A stretch of 64,000 bases of DNA from Rhizobiaceae bacterium (lineage in GTDB: Bacteria; Pseudomonadota; Alphaproteobacteria; Rhizobiales; Rhizobiaceae). The notes under the pieces were generated by a model, which was given only the letters and a program-made list of their open reading frames with translations, had not been told where the DNA came from and did not search any database. Of the stretch, positions 17,250-26,729 are shown piece after piece. The stretch covers positions 1 to 64,000 of the forward strand of contig CAJPFN010000047.1 in assembly GCA_905339215.1 (NCBI GenBank), given 5' to 3'. A program made the position numbers and the translations under genes. Position 1 is the stretch's first letter. Each line of letters starts with the position of its first letter.

Positions 17250-17783
17250 CAAATTGGCGACCCGCCCGACTTCGGCGCCGACCATGTCGGCCTGCGCCGC
17301 GAGCAATGGGCCCGCGAGCTGCCCGATCTGGACACCGTCGGGATGGCCGTCCTCGGGCGGGCGCGCTGGATCACGCTCAAGGTGCGGCCGGAGATCGAGG
17401 CCGTCTTCCGCCGGCACGGTCTCGACACGGGCGAGTTCGACGTCGTCGCCACGTTGCTGCGCTCCGGGCCGCCCTACCGTCTCCGCCCGACCGAGCTCTA
17501 CCGGTCGCTGATGATCTCCTCGGGCGGCCTCACCAACCGGCTTGCCCGTCTGGAAAAGGCCGGACTGGTGCGACGCATCGAGAGCGGCAGCGACGCGCGC
17601 AGCCTGCCGGTCGAGCTGACCGGGAAAGGCCGGGCGACCGCCGAGGCGGCGATCCGCGCGGACATGGAATGCGAAGCGGCACTGCTCGCCGGCCTCGGCG
17701 ACGAGGAACGCGACATGCTGGACCGCCTCCTGTGCAAGCTCGCCCTCAGTCTCGACCGCCCCGACGGCGCGGAATCCGCCTGA
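17241..17783 (+). CDS. MarR family transcriptional regulator
   Basis: A 180-residue regulator somewhat longer at the N-terminus than the MarR average. The winged helix is visible in LRPTELYRSLMISSGGLTNRLARLEKAGLVRRIE followed by the wing SGSDARSLPVELT. The ATG at 17241 lies inside a palindrome; an in-frame extension to 17010 would run through both dyads and is rejected. No Shine-Dalgarno is evident upstream of this ATG, which fits a leaderless or dyad-controlled initiation. It faces doxX. Confidence 0.88.
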   Translation: MSRQIGDPPDFGADHVGLRREQWARELPDLDTVGMAVLGRARWITLKVRPEIEAVFRRHGLDTGEFDVVATLLRSGPPYRLRPTELYRSLMISSGGLTNRLARLEKAGLVRRIESGSDARSLPVELTGKGRATAEAAIRADMECEAALLAGLGDEERDMLDRLLCKLALSLDRPDGAESA

Positions 17784-17909
17784 ACGCCAGCGGCACAGGC
17801 CTTTGCCGGTCACGCCGACCGGAGGGCGACGCACCAGCCGCCGGGCAATTGCCTTCCGAGGCTTCCATGTCCTAGGGTCGCGCGCTCGCAACCGCCATCC
17901 GGAGTCCTC

Positions 17910-18362
17910 ATGCGCGTGGCAGGCTACACCCTTCTTGCCCTGGTCATCGGCTTCTTCGGCGGCTGGGCCGTCGCGACGTCGGCCGCCTTCCGATACATGG
18001 ACGCCGCCAACGTCTTCGACCGCGACGGCGGCGGGGCGATGGGCGCGTTCTTCATCATCGGCCCATTCTTCGGGCTGATCGCGGCAATCGTCGCGGCCGG
18101 GATCACCGCTGTGCGCATGCTGCGCAAGGACCTGACGGCGCCGCTCGGGGCGAAGGCGCCGTCCACGGGTGCCAGCGTCCTGCTGGTCGCGATTGTGGCG
18201 GCGGTCGCTGTCTACCTGGTCGCCTGGTTCATCATCGAGCTCGGCGGCCCCTACGGCCTCGAGGGCGCGGCGAAGCCGCTCGCCGAGGATGGCATCCCAG
18301 CCCTGTTCGGACTGGCCGCGGGCATCGGCGCCTGGGCCATCGGGCGGCGACGCGGCGCCTGA
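17910..18362 (+). CDS. membrane protein of unknown function
   Basis: A 150-residue protein with four hydrophobic segments: about residues 4-28, 42-66, 86-110 and 126-145. The loops are short and carry few charges. The ATG follows CCGGAG. I do not recognise a named family. It is followed after 67 bases by a LysE-type exporter on the same strand. Confidence 0.75.
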   Translation: MRVAGYTLLALVIGFFGGWAVATSAAFRYMDAANVFDRDGGGAMGAFFIIGPFFGLIAAIVAAGITAVRMLRKDLTAPLGAKAPSTGASVLLVAIVAAVAVYLVAWFIIELGGPYGLEGAAKPLAEDGIPALFGLAAGIGAWAIGRRRGA

Positions 18363-18429
18363 CCGGCCGGCACCGTCGACAACCGCGGCGGCGCCGATAT
18401 AGAATTTCCGCTCGATACGGATCATTGCC

Positions 18430-19044
18430 ATGACCCTCTCCTCGCTTCTCATCTTCGCCGCCGCCCTGTTCGTCGCCGCCGGCTCGCCCGGCCCGTCGAT
18501 CGCCGCACTCGTCGCCCGCGTCATCGCCGGCGGTGTCCGCGGCGTGCTTCCCTTCCTGCTCGCCATGTGGATCGGCGAAGGCGTCTGGCTGTCGTTTGCC
18601 GTTTTCGGCCTCGCCGTCGTGGCGCAGACCTTCCATTTCGCCTTCGTCGCGCTGAAATGGGCCGGCGTCGCCTATCTCGCCTGGCTGGCCTGGAAGATGT
18701 GGACGGCGCCGGTCGAGACGAAGGATGGCGCGCTGCCGGCGGCGGATTCGCCGCTGCGCCTGTTCTTCGCCGGCATGGCGGTGACGCTCGGCAATCCCAA
18801 GATCATGGTCTTCTACCTGGCGCTGCTGCCGACCCTCGTCGACCTCGGCTCGGTCACCGTGTTCGGCTGGACAGAACTGGTCGCCACCATGGCGATCGTG
18901 CTGGTCGCCATTGACCTCACCTGGGTCGCCGCGGCCGTGCAGGCCCGGCGCATGCTGAAGAGCCCGCGCGCCGTCCGGATCGCCAACCGCGCCGGTGCGA
19001 CCGCGATGGCCGGCGCGGCGGCGGCGATCGCCGCGCGCTCCTGA
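18430..19044 (+). CDS. LysE/RhtB family amino-acid exporter
   Basis: A 204-residue inner-membrane exporter with six predicted helices. The family signature appears at the N-terminus as AGSPGPSIAALVARVIAGG, with the P-G-P and the following glycine-rich helix, and GNPKIMVFYLALLPTLVD in helix 4-5. Members export basic or neutral amino acids or homoserine lactones; the substrate cannot be read from sequence. Length is typical. Confidence 0.92.
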   Translation: MTLSSLLIFAAALFVAAGSPGPSIAALVARVIAGGVRGVLPFLLAMWIGEGVWLSFAVFGLAVVAQTFHFAFVALKWAGVAYLAWLAWKMWTAPVETKDGALPAADSPLRLFFAGMAVTLGNPKIMVFYLALLPTLVDLGSVTVFGWTELVATMAIVLVAIDLTWVAAAVQARRMLKSPRAVRIANRAGATAMAGAAAAIAARS

Positions 19045-19064
19045 GCCAGCCTCGGCGTCGGATT

Positions 19065-19082
19065 GAGCCAGCCGGGCTCTTT
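19065..19082. terminator. weak hairpin between convergent genes
   Basis: GAGCC-AGCCG-GGCTC followed by TTTC lies between the LysE gene and the convergent YciI-like gene, ending at the latter's stop codon. The stem is only five base pairs. Confidence 0.3.
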
Positions 19083-19399
19083 CAGCCCATCTCGATGATC
19101 GGCGCGATCTCGATCGTGCCGTCGGCATCGAGATGCGGGCAGCGCCTGGCCATGGCGGCGACGGCGTCCGCGTCCGCGGCCTTGAGCACGGAATAACCGG
19201 TGGTCGGGCTCGGCCCGCCGTCGTCGGTCACCTTGCCGCCGGGATGGACGGTCATCGACTTGCCCACCGGGTTGCCGCCGTCGACGACCGCATCGCCCAG
19301 CGAACCGAACCACGACAGCCATGCCTGCATGGCCTTCTGCCCCTCCTCCTCTGAGGCCGGCATCGTGCCGCCATGGTAGACCAACAGGAAATTCGGCAT
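19082..19399 (-). CDS. YciI-like (YCII) domain protein
   Basis: A 105-residue dimeric alpha+beta-barrel protein of the YCII/DGPF family. MPNFLLVYHGGTMPASEEE and the later VVDGGNPVGKS and GPSPTTGYSVLKAADADAV match the fold; the final IEIAPIIEMG is the usual ending. In many bacteria these genes accompany ECF sigma factors or ArsR/SRPBCC units, but none adjoins this one. The palindrome 32 bases upstream is its likely control site. Confidence 0.88.
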   Translation of the reverse strand: MPNFLLVYHGGTMPASEEEGQKAMQAWLSWFGSLGDAVVDGGNPVGKSMTVHPGGKVTDDGGPSPTTGYSVLKAADADAVAAMARRCPHLDADGTIEIAPIIEMG

Positions 19400-19430
19400 T
19401 CTCGTCCCTCCGTCGTTGCAGCACCGCGCC

Positions 19431-19454
19431 GATATGGGTTGATATCAACATATC
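19431..19454. promoter_or_regulatory. dyad around GTTGATATCAAC
   Basis: The 12-bp perfect palindrome GTTGATATCAAC (19438-19449) is flanked by GATAT on the left and ATATC on the right, giving an extended 24-bp dyad with one bulged base. It is 32 bases upstream of the YciI-like start, in the region between it and the AhpD-like gene, and no regulator gene is adjacent. Confidence 0.6.
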
Positions 19455-19523
19455 TCGTCACCGTCCATCCCTGACCGAACCGATGCCGACCGGACGGCTT
19501 GCATGAGGGGATGAGGTTGGCGC

Positions 19524-20090
19524 TCAGCGCGCCATGGCGTGATATTCGGGGTTGGGGCGCATGTCGACCGCTGCGGCGACGCGGTTCGACATGTTGAAGA
19601 AGGCCGCGGTCGAGGCGATGTCCCAGATGTCACGGTCGGAGAAGCCGGCGGCGCGCAAGCCGGCGCGGTCCGCCTCCTCGATCTTTGCCGGCGCCTCCGT
19701 CAGCTTAACGGCGAAGTCGAGCATTGCCTTCTGGCGCGGCGAAAGCGCTGCGGCCCGGTAGTTCATCACCATCATCTCGCCCAGCGCCGGGTCGCCCGAT
19801 AGCTGGCGCACCGCCGCGCCATGCGCGGTCAGGCAGTAGTAGCAGTGGTTCACCGAGGAGACGGCGACCGCGATCATCTCGCGCTCGAGCTTGGAGAGGC
19901 CCGACGCGCCGAGCATCAGGTCGTTGTACATGTCGGTGAAGGCGCGCAGCTTCTTCTCGTCGAAGGCGTAGGCCTGCAGCACGTTCGGGACGAGGCCGAG
20001 CTTTTCCCGGCACTTGTCGAAATACGCCTCGGTCGCTTCGCTCAGCGGTCCGGTCGGCTCGATATCGAGCGCGACGATCGTTTCTGTCAT
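19524..20090 (-). CDS. AhpD-like peroxidase-related protein (CMD family)
   Basis: A 188-residue carboxymuconolactone decarboxylase/AhpD-fold protein. The redox motif HCYYCLTAHG provides CxxCxxxH, as in AhpD-type alkylhydroperoxidases, so it probably acts as a thiol peroxidase or disulfide reductase partner. The arrangement KLGLVPNVLQAYAFDEKKLRAF then LSKLEREMIAVAVSSVNHC is that of the uncharacterised peroxidase-related subfamily. It is followed downstream by the YciI-like gene on the same strand after about 124 bases that include a dyad. Confidence 0.92.
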   Translation of the reverse strand: MTETIVALDIEPTGPLSEATEAYFDKCREKLGLVPNVLQAYAFDEKKLRAFTDMYNDLMLGASGLSKLEREMIAVAVSSVNHCYYCLTAHGAAVRQLSGDPALGEMMVMNYRAAALSPRQKAMLDFAVKLTEAPAKIEEADRAGLRAAGFSDRDIWDIASTAAFFNMSNRVAAAVDMRPNPEYHAMAR

Positions 20091-20209
20091 CTGCCGATTC
20101 CTTCGTCCTATCTGGAATTTTCAACCGCCGTGTCGAGGGGTGCGGGTCGTAAAAGCGTTGTCATCTGCTACGATAACAAAAAATCATGACGGGGGGAGGA
20201 CCAAGCGCC

Positions 20210-23200
20210 ATGGTGGACAGCCAGAAAGGCCGGAAGGCCGGAAATGTCGCGGTGCCGGAGGATGACGGCGGCGGCGCGCAGAGACTGGCTTCCTTCCTCC
20301 TGACGCGGGCGCCGGCGGAAGACGTTTCCTGCTATGAGCCGGGCGACCTGGAGAAGGCCGCCCGCCGTGCCTGGGCGGCGTTGAGCCGCCACCGCAAGGG
20401 CGAAAGCGTGGTCGACGTCGACAACGGCCGCGACGTTCGCCGCCAGGGCCGTCCCGTGACGGCAATCACCGTCGTCAACGACAACATGCCGTTCCTGTTC
20501 GATTCGATCCTCTCCGAAATCAGCGAGAGTGCCGGCGAGGCGTCGCTCGTCGTGCATCCGGTCTTCGCAGTGCGCCACGACGGCACGGGCGTCGCGGAAC
20601 TGCTCGGCGAGCCGGGTGCTGCGCGGACCGATGCCGGTGCCGACCGGGTCAGCCTCATCCATGTCCATGTGTCGCCGCTGAGCGACCGCGAAGCCGAGGG
20701 CCTGGCGGAACGCCTCGGCAGGATCCTCGTCCAGGTGCGGGCCGCAGTTGCCGACTGGAGGCCGATGTTGGCCCGCCTCGACCAGGCGATAACCCAGTTC
20801 CGCTACTCGCCGGTGCCGCTCGACAAGGACGACGTCGCCGAGGCTATCGCTTTCCTGGAGTGGCTGCGCGACGACAACTTCACTTTCCTCGGCATGCGCG
20901 AGTTCGTCTATACCGGCGGCGAGAAGAGCGGCACGCTCGAACGCTCCGACAAACGCGGTCTCGGCATCCTCGCCGACCCGGACGTGCTGGTGCTGCGCCG
21001 CGGTTCCGAGGCGGTGTCGACCACGCCCGAGATCCGCGCATTCCTGCACGGACCCGATCCGCTGATCGTCACCAAGGCCAACGCCAAGTCGGTGGTCCAC
21101 CGGCGCATCTACCTCGACTACGTCGGCATCAAGACCTATGACGACAATGGCGGCCTTTCCGGCGAGTTGCGCGTGGTCGGCCTGTTCACCTCGACGGCCT
21201 ACACGCGCTCGGTGATGAAGATCCCCTACCTGCGCTCGAAGGTGCAGGCGGTGATCTCGAAGTCCGGCTTCGATCCGAACGATCACTCAGGCAAGGCGCT
21301 CATCAACGTTCTGGAATCCTATCCGCGCGACGAACTCTTCCAGATCGCCGTGCCGACGCTGAGGAAGCACGCCGAGTCGATCCTCGCCTTGGGCGAACGG
21401 CCGCGCGTGCGCGCGCTTGTCCGGCCCGACCAGTTCGACCGCTTCGTCTCGGTGATCGTCTTCGTGCCGCGCGACCGCTACGACAGCGGCGTTCGCGAAA
21501 AGATCGGCGCCTACCTGAAGACTGTCTTCGAGGGCAGGGTCTCGGCCTACTATCCGGCCTTCCCGGAAGGCTCGCTGGCGCGCGTCCACTTCATCATCGG
21601 CCGATCCGGCGGCAGGACACCGAAGGTCGACGCCGAGACCATCGAGGCGGGCATTCGCGGAATCATCCGCACCTGGGACGACGGCCTGCGCGAGGCGGCG
21701 GCCGACGCCGGCGCCGATCCATCGATCGTCGAGATCGCCAGTCGCTTCCCGGAGAGCTACCGCGGCTCGTTTTCGCCGGAGGAGGCGCTCGCCGATGCCC
21801 GCCGCATCGCCCGCCTCGGTGCCGACCGGACGATTGCCATCGACTATTATCGCCACGCCGGGCAGGCCCAGACGCAGGCCGCACTGAAGATCTATCACTA
21901 CGGCGAGCCGGTCTCGCTGTCCCGGCGCGTGCCGGTGCTGGAGAACATCGGCTTTCGCGTCATCAGCGAGCGCACCTTCGAGGTGCAGCACGGAGACCAG
22001 CCGACCGTCTTCGTCCATGATATGGAGCTGGAGAGTGCCTTCGGCGGATCGATCGCCCTTTCCGACGGCGGCGCGCTGTTCGAGGACGTGTTCCTCTCGG
22101 TCTGGCGCGGCGACAGCGACAATGACGGCTACAACGCGCTCGCTTCGACCGCGGGGCTGAACTCCGCCGAGATTCGCGTGCTGCGCGCCTACGGCCGCTA
22201 TCTGCAGCAGGCCGGCATTCCGCAGAGCCAGGACTTCATCGCCGGCACGCTCAACCGCTATCCCGGGATCGCTCGCGGACTCCACCAGCTGTTCGTCGCG
22301 CTGTTCGATCCGAATGCGGGCGACGGCGAAGTCACGGCGCGCCACCTCAAGGCCAAGATCAAGGACGAGCTCGACGCCGTTCCCAACATCGACGACGACA
22401 CCATCATCCGCCGTTACCTCAACCTGATCGAGGCGACGTTGCGCACCAACCACTTCGTGCCGGACCGGCCGGACGGCGTCTCGTTTGCGTTCAAGCTCGA
22501 TTCGAAGGCCGTCACCGGCCTGCCGGAGCCGCGCCCCTGGCGTGAGATCTTCGTCTACGGTCCGGAGGTCGAGGGCGTGCACCTGCGCTTCGGCCCCGTC
22601 GCGCGCGGCGGCTTGCGCTGGTCCGACCGCGCCCAGGACTACCGCACGGAAGTGCTCGGCCTGGTCAAGGCGCAGCAGGTCAAGAACGCCGTCATCGTAC
22701 CGGTGGGCGCCAAGGGCGGCTTCTATCCGAAGCAGCTGCCCGCCGGAGGCAGCCGCGACGCCGTGTTCGAGGCCGGGCGGCGGGCCTACATCAACTTCGT
22801 CTCCAGCCTGCTGTCGATCACCGACAACCTCGACGCAGCCGCAGTCGTCCCGCCCGCGCATGTGGTTCGCCGCGACGTCGACGACCCCTACTTCGTCGTC
22901 GCCGCCGACAAGGGCACAGCGACCTTCTCCGACACGGCCAACTCGATCAGCCAGGCGCACGGCTTCTGGCTCGACGACGCCTTCGCCTCGGGCGGCTCGG
23001 CCGGCTACGACCACAAGAAGATGGGCATCACCGCCCGCGGCGCCTGGGAGGCCGTGAAGCGGCACTTCCGCGAGATGAACCGCGACATTCAGACGTCGCC
23101 GTTCACCTGCGTCGGCGTCGGCGACATGTCCGGCGACGTGTTCGGCAACGGCATGCTGCTCTCCGAGCAGACGCGCCTCGTCGCCGCCTTCGACCATCGC

Positions 23201-24991
23201 GACATTTTCATCGATCCCGATCCGGATCCGGCGGCATCGATGGAAGAGCGCCGGCGGCTGTTCGCCCTGCCGCGCTCGTCCTGGCAGGACTATGACAAGT
23301 CCAAGCTCTCGGCCGGCGGCATGATCGTGCCGCGCGCGCAAAAATCGGTAACGCTGACAGCCGAAGCCGCAGCGGCGATCGGCTTCGACAAGACCGTGGC
23401 GACGCCCGCCGAGATCATGAGCGCCATCCTCAAGGCGCCGGTAGACCTGCTCTGGTTCGGCGGCATCGGTACCTATGTGCGCGCTACCGGCGAAAGCAAC
23501 GCCGACGCCGGCGACCGCGCCAACGACGGCATCCGCGTCACCGCCGCCGACGTCCGCGCCAAGGTGATCGGCGAAGGCGCCAATCTCGGCGTCACCCAGC
23601 GCGCCCGCATCGAGTTCGGCCTCTTGGGCGGCGCCTGCAATTCCGACGCGATCGACAATTCGGGTGGCGTCAACTCCTCCGACGTAGAGGTCAACATAAA
23701 GATCGCGCTCGCCCAGGCGATGCGCTCGGGCGCGCTCACCCGCGAGGACCGCAACGTCCTCCTCGCCGAGATGACCGACGAGGTGGCGAAGCTCGTGCTT
23801 GCCAACAACTACGAGCAGACGCTGGCGCTGTCGCTGGTGCGCCGCCGCGGCATGGCCGACCTCGCCCACCAGGCGCGCTTCATGACCATGCTCGAGGCGC
23901 GCGGCCTGCTCGACCGCGCCGTCGAGTACCTGCCGTCGCCTGCGGCGCTGGCAGAACGCCAGGTCCGCGGCGAGCCGCTGACGCGCGCCGAGATCGGCGT
24001 GCTTCTCGCCTACGCCAAGATCGTGCTGTTTTCGGACATCGTCGCCAGCCCTCTGCCCGACGACCCGCATTTCGAGGCCGACCTGTTCGGCTATTTCCCG
24101 GCGCGGATGCGCGACCGCTACGCCGCCGAGATCCGCGGCCACCGGCTGCGCCGCGAGATCATCGCCACAGTCGTCGCCAATGACCTCGTCAACCGAGGCG
24201 GCCCCTCCTTCGTCAGCCGCCACCAGGACGCCACCGGCCGCGGGCCGGCCGAGGTTGTGCGCGCCTTCGAGGTGGCGCGCGGCGGCTTCGGGCTGCCGGC
24301 GCTCTATGCCGAGATCGATGCTCTCGACAACCAGGTCGACGGGCAGGCGCAACTCGGGTTCTACGAGGCCGTCGTGCGCCTGCTGCGCGCCGCGACAGCC
24401 TGGCTGCTCAAGCATGGCGACCCGTCGCTGCCGGTCGGCGACGAGATCAAGGCGCTGGCAAGCGCGCGCGCCGCCGTCGAGCCTGCGCTGATGGCCATCC
24501 TGCCGCCCTTCATGCGCGAGAAGCACGAGGCGCGGCGCGCCGGCTTCGCCGCGGCAGGGGCGCCCGCGAGGCTTGCCGAGCACCTCGCCGCCCTCGACGT
24601 CTACGAACTCATCCCCGACATCGCGCTCGTCGGCCGCCAGGCCGGCGTCGCGGCGGAAACCGCCGCGCGCGCATTCTTCGGCGTCAGCGAGGCGTTCCGC
24701 ATCGGCCGCATAGAGGACGCAGCCCGCGCCATCCAGCCATCCGACTATTACGACGGCCTTGCGCTTTCGCGGGCGAATGACATGATCGGCGCCGCGCGGC
24801 GCGGCATCGCGATTTCGGCCCTGGCCTCGTTCGGCACGGCCGCAGATCCGGTGGCGGCGTGGATCGAGGGGGGCGGCGAGCGCATCGCAAGGGCGCGCGA
24901 GCGGCTGCAGGCGCTGACGGAAGGCGGGGATATCACCGTTTCGCGGCTGTCCGTGGCCGCCGGCCTGATGGGCGACCTGACCGGTCTGTAG
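20210..24991 (+). CDS. gdhB: NAD-specific glutamate dehydrogenase, large type
   Basis: A protein of 1,593 residues in the GDH-180 class, which deaminates glutamate to 2-oxoglutarate with NAD. It has a long N-terminal ACT-like region (about 1-700), then the catalytic domain with GGLRWSDRAQDYRTEVLGLV, GAKGGFYPK and VGVGDMSGDVFGNGML, and a C-terminal helical domain. The start at 20210 is chosen because GGGGGGAGGA stands nine bases upstream; an ATG eight codons earlier would put this Shine-Dalgarno inside the gene. Length is family-typical. It links amino acid use to the TCA cycle. The gene stands alone. Confidence 0.96.
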   Translation: MVDSQKGRKAGNVAVPEDDGGGAQRLASFLLTRAPAEDVSCYEPGDLEKAARRAWAALSRHRKGESVVDVDNGRDVRRQGRPVTAITVVNDNMPFLFDSILSEISESAGEASLVVHPVFAVRHDGTGVAELLGEPGAARTDAGADRVSLIHVHVSPLSDREAEGLAERLGRILVQVRAAVADWRPMLARLDQAITQFRYSPVPLDKDDVAEAIAFLEWLRDDNFTFLGMREFVYTGGEKSGTLERSDKRGLGILADPDVLVLRRGSEAVSTTPEIRAFLHGPDPLIVTKANAKSVVHRRIYLDYVGIKTYDDNGGLSGELRVVGLFTSTAYTRSVMKIPYLRSKVQAVISKSGFDPNDHSGKALINVLESYPRDELFQIAVPTLRKHAESILALGERPRVRALVRPDQFDRFVSVIVFVPRDRYDSGVREKIGAYLKTVFEGRVSAYYPAFPEGSLARVHFIIGRSGGRTPKVDAETIEAGIRGIIRTWDDGLREAAADAGADPSIVEIASRFPESYRGSFSPEEALADARRIARLGADRTIAIDYYRHAGQAQTQAALKIYHYGEPVSLSRRVPVLENIGFRVISERTFEVQHGDQPTVFVHDMELESAFGGSIALSDGGALFEDVFLSVWRGDSDNDGYNALASTAGLNSAEIRVLRAYGRYLQQAGIPQSQDFIAGTLNRYPGIARGLHQLFVALFDPNAGDGEVTARHLKAKIKDELDAVPNIDDDTIIRRYLNLIEATLRTNHFVPDRPDGVSFAFKLDSKAVTGLPEPRPWREIFVYGPEVEGVHLRFGPVARGGLRWSDRAQDYRTEVLGLVKAQQVKNAVIVPVGAKGGFYPKQLPAGGSRDAVFEAGRRAYINFVSSLLSITDNLDAAAVVPPAHVVRRDVDDPYFVVAADKGTATFSDTANSISQAHGFWLDDAFASGGSAGYDHKKMGITARGAWEAVKRHFREMNRDIQTSPFTCVGVGDMSGDVFGNGMLLSEQTRLVAAFDHRDIFIDPDPDPAASMEERRRLFALPRSSWQDYDKSKLSAGGMIVPRAQKSVTLTAEAAAAIGFDKTVATPAEIMSAILKAPVDLLWFGGIGTYVRATGESNADAGDRANDGIRVTAADVRAKVIGEGANLGVTQRARIEFGLLGGACNSDAIDNSGGVNSSDVEVNIKIALAQAMRSGALTREDRNVLLAEMTDEVAKLVLANNYEQTLALSLVRRRGMADLAHQARFMTMLEARGLLDRAVEYLPSPAALAERQVRGEPLTRAEIGVLLAYAKIVLFSDIVASPLPDDPHFEADLFGYFPARMRDRYAAEIRGHRLRREIIATVVANDLVNRGGPSFVSRHQDATGRGPAEVVRAFEVARGGFGLPALYAEIDALDNQVDGQAQLGFYEAVVRLLRAATAWLLKHGDPSLPVGDEIKALASARAAVEPALMAILPPFMREKHEARRAGFAAAGAPARLAEHLAALDVYELIPDIALVGRQAGVAAETAARAFFGVSEAFRIGRIEDAARAIQPSDYYDGLALSRANDMIGAARRGIAISALASFGTAADPVAAWIEGGGERIARARERLQALTEGGDITVSRLSVAAGLMGDLTGL

Positions 24992-25020
24992 ACTGTTGAG
25001 GAAGAGGACCGGGGGACGAC

Positions 25021-26415
25021 ATGGCCGAAGCTGAGTTCAAGCGCGCCTCGAAGCGCGGCATCTGGGGCTGGATGCTGTTCGATTGGGCGCAACAGCCTTT
25101 CCACACGCTGATCATCACCTTCGTCTTCGCCCCCTATTTCGCCGCCGCCGTGGCGCCCGATCCGGCCAAGGGCCAGGAGCTCTGGGGCTACGCGACCGGC
25201 ATCGGCGGCCTGATCATCGCGCTTTCCTCGCCCGTGCTCGGCGCCATCGCCGACGCATCGGGGCCGCGCAAGCCGTGGATTCTGCTCTTCTCCATCGTCG
25301 GAATCGTCGGCTGCTGGATGCTGTGGTTCGCCGTTCCCGGTTCGCAGGAGATGGCGTTCGTCATGCTCGCCATCGTGCTGGCGCTCGTCGGCATGGAGTT
25401 CGCCGCGGTGTTCAACAACGCCATGATGCCCGACCTCGTGCCCCGCTCGGAGCTTGGCCGCCTGTCGGGATCGGCCTGGGGGCTGGGCTATGTCGGCGGC
25501 ATCGTCTCACTGGTCATCGTGCTCGGCCTGCTGTCCGGATCGCCGACGACCGGCAAGACCCTGCTCGGCCTCGACCCGCTGTTCGGCTTCGACCCGGCCA
25601 TGCGCGAGGGCGACCGCGCCTCGGGACCGCTGACCGCGGCGTGGTACGCGATCTTCGTTCTGCCGATGTTCCTGTTCACGCCCGACGTCGTGCGCCGCGC
25701 GGCGTCGAAGGGCGCGGTGCGCCGGGGCCTCGCCCAGATCGGCGCCACGCTGCGCGGCCTGCCGTCGGACCGAAGCTACTTCGGCTTCCCGCTCTCCTCG
25801 ATGTTCTACCGCGACGCGCTCAACGCGCTCTATTCGTTCGGCGGCATCTACGCCGCCGGCGTGCTCGGCTGGTCGATCATCCAGATCGGCGTGTTCGGCA
25901 TCCTCGCCAACCTGACCGGCGCCGTCGGCGCCTGGCTCGGCGGCCGCGCCGACCAGGCCTGGGGCCCGAAGCCGGTGGTCAGCGTCTCGATCCTGGTCCT
26001 GTCGCTGTGCTGCCTGCTGGTCATCTCGACGACCAAGACCGAGGTCCTGTTCATGACGGTCGCCGCCGAAGGGGCGGACAGCACCATTCCCGACATCATG
26101 TTCTACATCGCCGGGGCGCTGATCGGCGCGGCGGGTGGCTCGATCCAGGCGTCGTCGCGGACGCTGCTCGTCGACCAGGTCGAGCGCGACCGCGTCACCG
26201 AGGCGTTCGGACTCTACGCGCTGTCGGGCAAGGCAACCACCTTCATCGGTCCGCTGGCGATCGCTTTCGCCACCGCCTTCTTCGCGTCGGAGACGTTCGG
26301 CCTGTCGACCGTCGACGCGCAGCGTCTCGGCGTGACGCCGATCATCGTGCTGTTCGTCATCGGCCTGGCGCTGCTGCCGGTGGTGCGCTCGCGGGCCTAC
26401 CAGAAGCCGGCGTAA
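25021..26415 (+). CDS. UMF1 family MFS transporter
   Basis: A 464-residue protein with about 12 helices. It begins with RGIWGWMLFDWAQQPFHTL, the typical UMF1/Atg22-like opening in which the DWA(N/Q) motif recurs, and includes GPRKPWI after helix 2-3 and the late LGGRADQAWGPKPV. Family members in bacteria are of unclear function; the eukaryotic homologues export amino acids from vacuoles. It starts 29 bases after the GDH stop, and a shared transcript is possible. Confidence 0.9.
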   Translation: MAEAEFKRASKRGIWGWMLFDWAQQPFHTLIITFVFAPYFAAAVAPDPAKGQELWGYATGIGGLIIALSSPVLGAIADASGPRKPWILLFSIVGIVGCWMLWFAVPGSQEMAFVMLAIVLALVGMEFAAVFNNAMMPDLVPRSELGRLSGSAWGLGYVGGIVSLVIVLGLLSGSPTTGKTLLGLDPLFGFDPAMREGDRASGPLTAAWYAIFVLPMFLFTPDVVRRAASKGAVRRGLAQIGATLRGLPSDRSYFGFPLSSMFYRDALNALYSFGGIYAAGVLGWSIIQIGVFGILANLTGAVGAWLGGRADQAWGPKPVVSVSILVLSLCCLLVISTTKTEVLFMTVAAEGADSTIPDIMFYIAGALIGAAGGSIQASSRTLLVDQVERDRVTEAFGLYALSGKATTFIGPLAIAFATAFFASETFGLSTVDAQRLGVTPIIVLFVIGLALLPVVRSRAYQKPA

Positions 26416-26429
26416 ACCGGCTTCGCCGC

Positions 26430-26660
26430 TCAGAAATCGGCGGCGAGGCCCTTCACTTCCCAGTCGCCGTAGCGACCGGGCTCATGGCCGCCGCGCCCGC
26501 CGATTTCCTTCGGACGCGACGCCTCGTAGCGGCGGTATTCCTCGCGGCGGGTTTCGGCCTCGGCGAGCGCCCGCTGCGCGGCCGGGCTGAGAGCGCGGGC
26601 CGGCGCTGCGGCGGCTTCCGCGTCGGTCGGGGGCGTGGACGGTTCGGTCTGGTCGGTCAT
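26430..26660 (-). CDS. DUF1674 / SDHAF4-like protein
   Basis: A 76-residue hydrophilic protein. The C-terminal half carries PKEIGGRGGHEPGRYGDWEVKG and ends LAADF, the diagnostic pattern of DUF1674, related to the mitochondrial succinate dehydrogenase assembly factor SDHAF4/Sdh8. By homology it helps protect or load the flavinated SdhA subunit; this was not tested here and no sdh gene is nearby. The first 35 residues are an acidic, proline/alanine-rich tail. It is convergent with the UMF1 gene and divergent from htpX. Confidence 0.85.
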   Translation of the reverse strand: MTDQTEPSTPPTDAEAAAAPARALSPAAQRALAEAETRREEYRRYEASRPKEIGGRGGHEPGRYGDWEVKGLAADF

Positions 26661-26686
26661 GGCGCGTGTTCCGGAAGGGGCGAGGA

Positions 26687-26714
26687 TTGAAAGGCCCCGC
26701 GGTTGTTCCCATCA
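26687..26714 (+). promoter_or_regulatory. heat-shock-type promoter candidate for htpX
   Basis: TTGAA (26687-26691), a 17-base gap, then CCATCATATAG matches the general shape of alphaproteobacterial RpoH promoters (TTGAA-N17-CCAT-A-T). It points toward htpX, a heat-shock protease gene, about 60 bases before its start. The match was made by eye to a remembered consensus. Confidence 0.4.
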
Positions 26715-26729
26715 TATAGATCGACGGCG

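Noticed and set aside
21287-24583. Antisense frame of about 1,100 codons opposite the GDH gene
   Set aside because: Same GC-rich shadow effect, with no domain in its translation.
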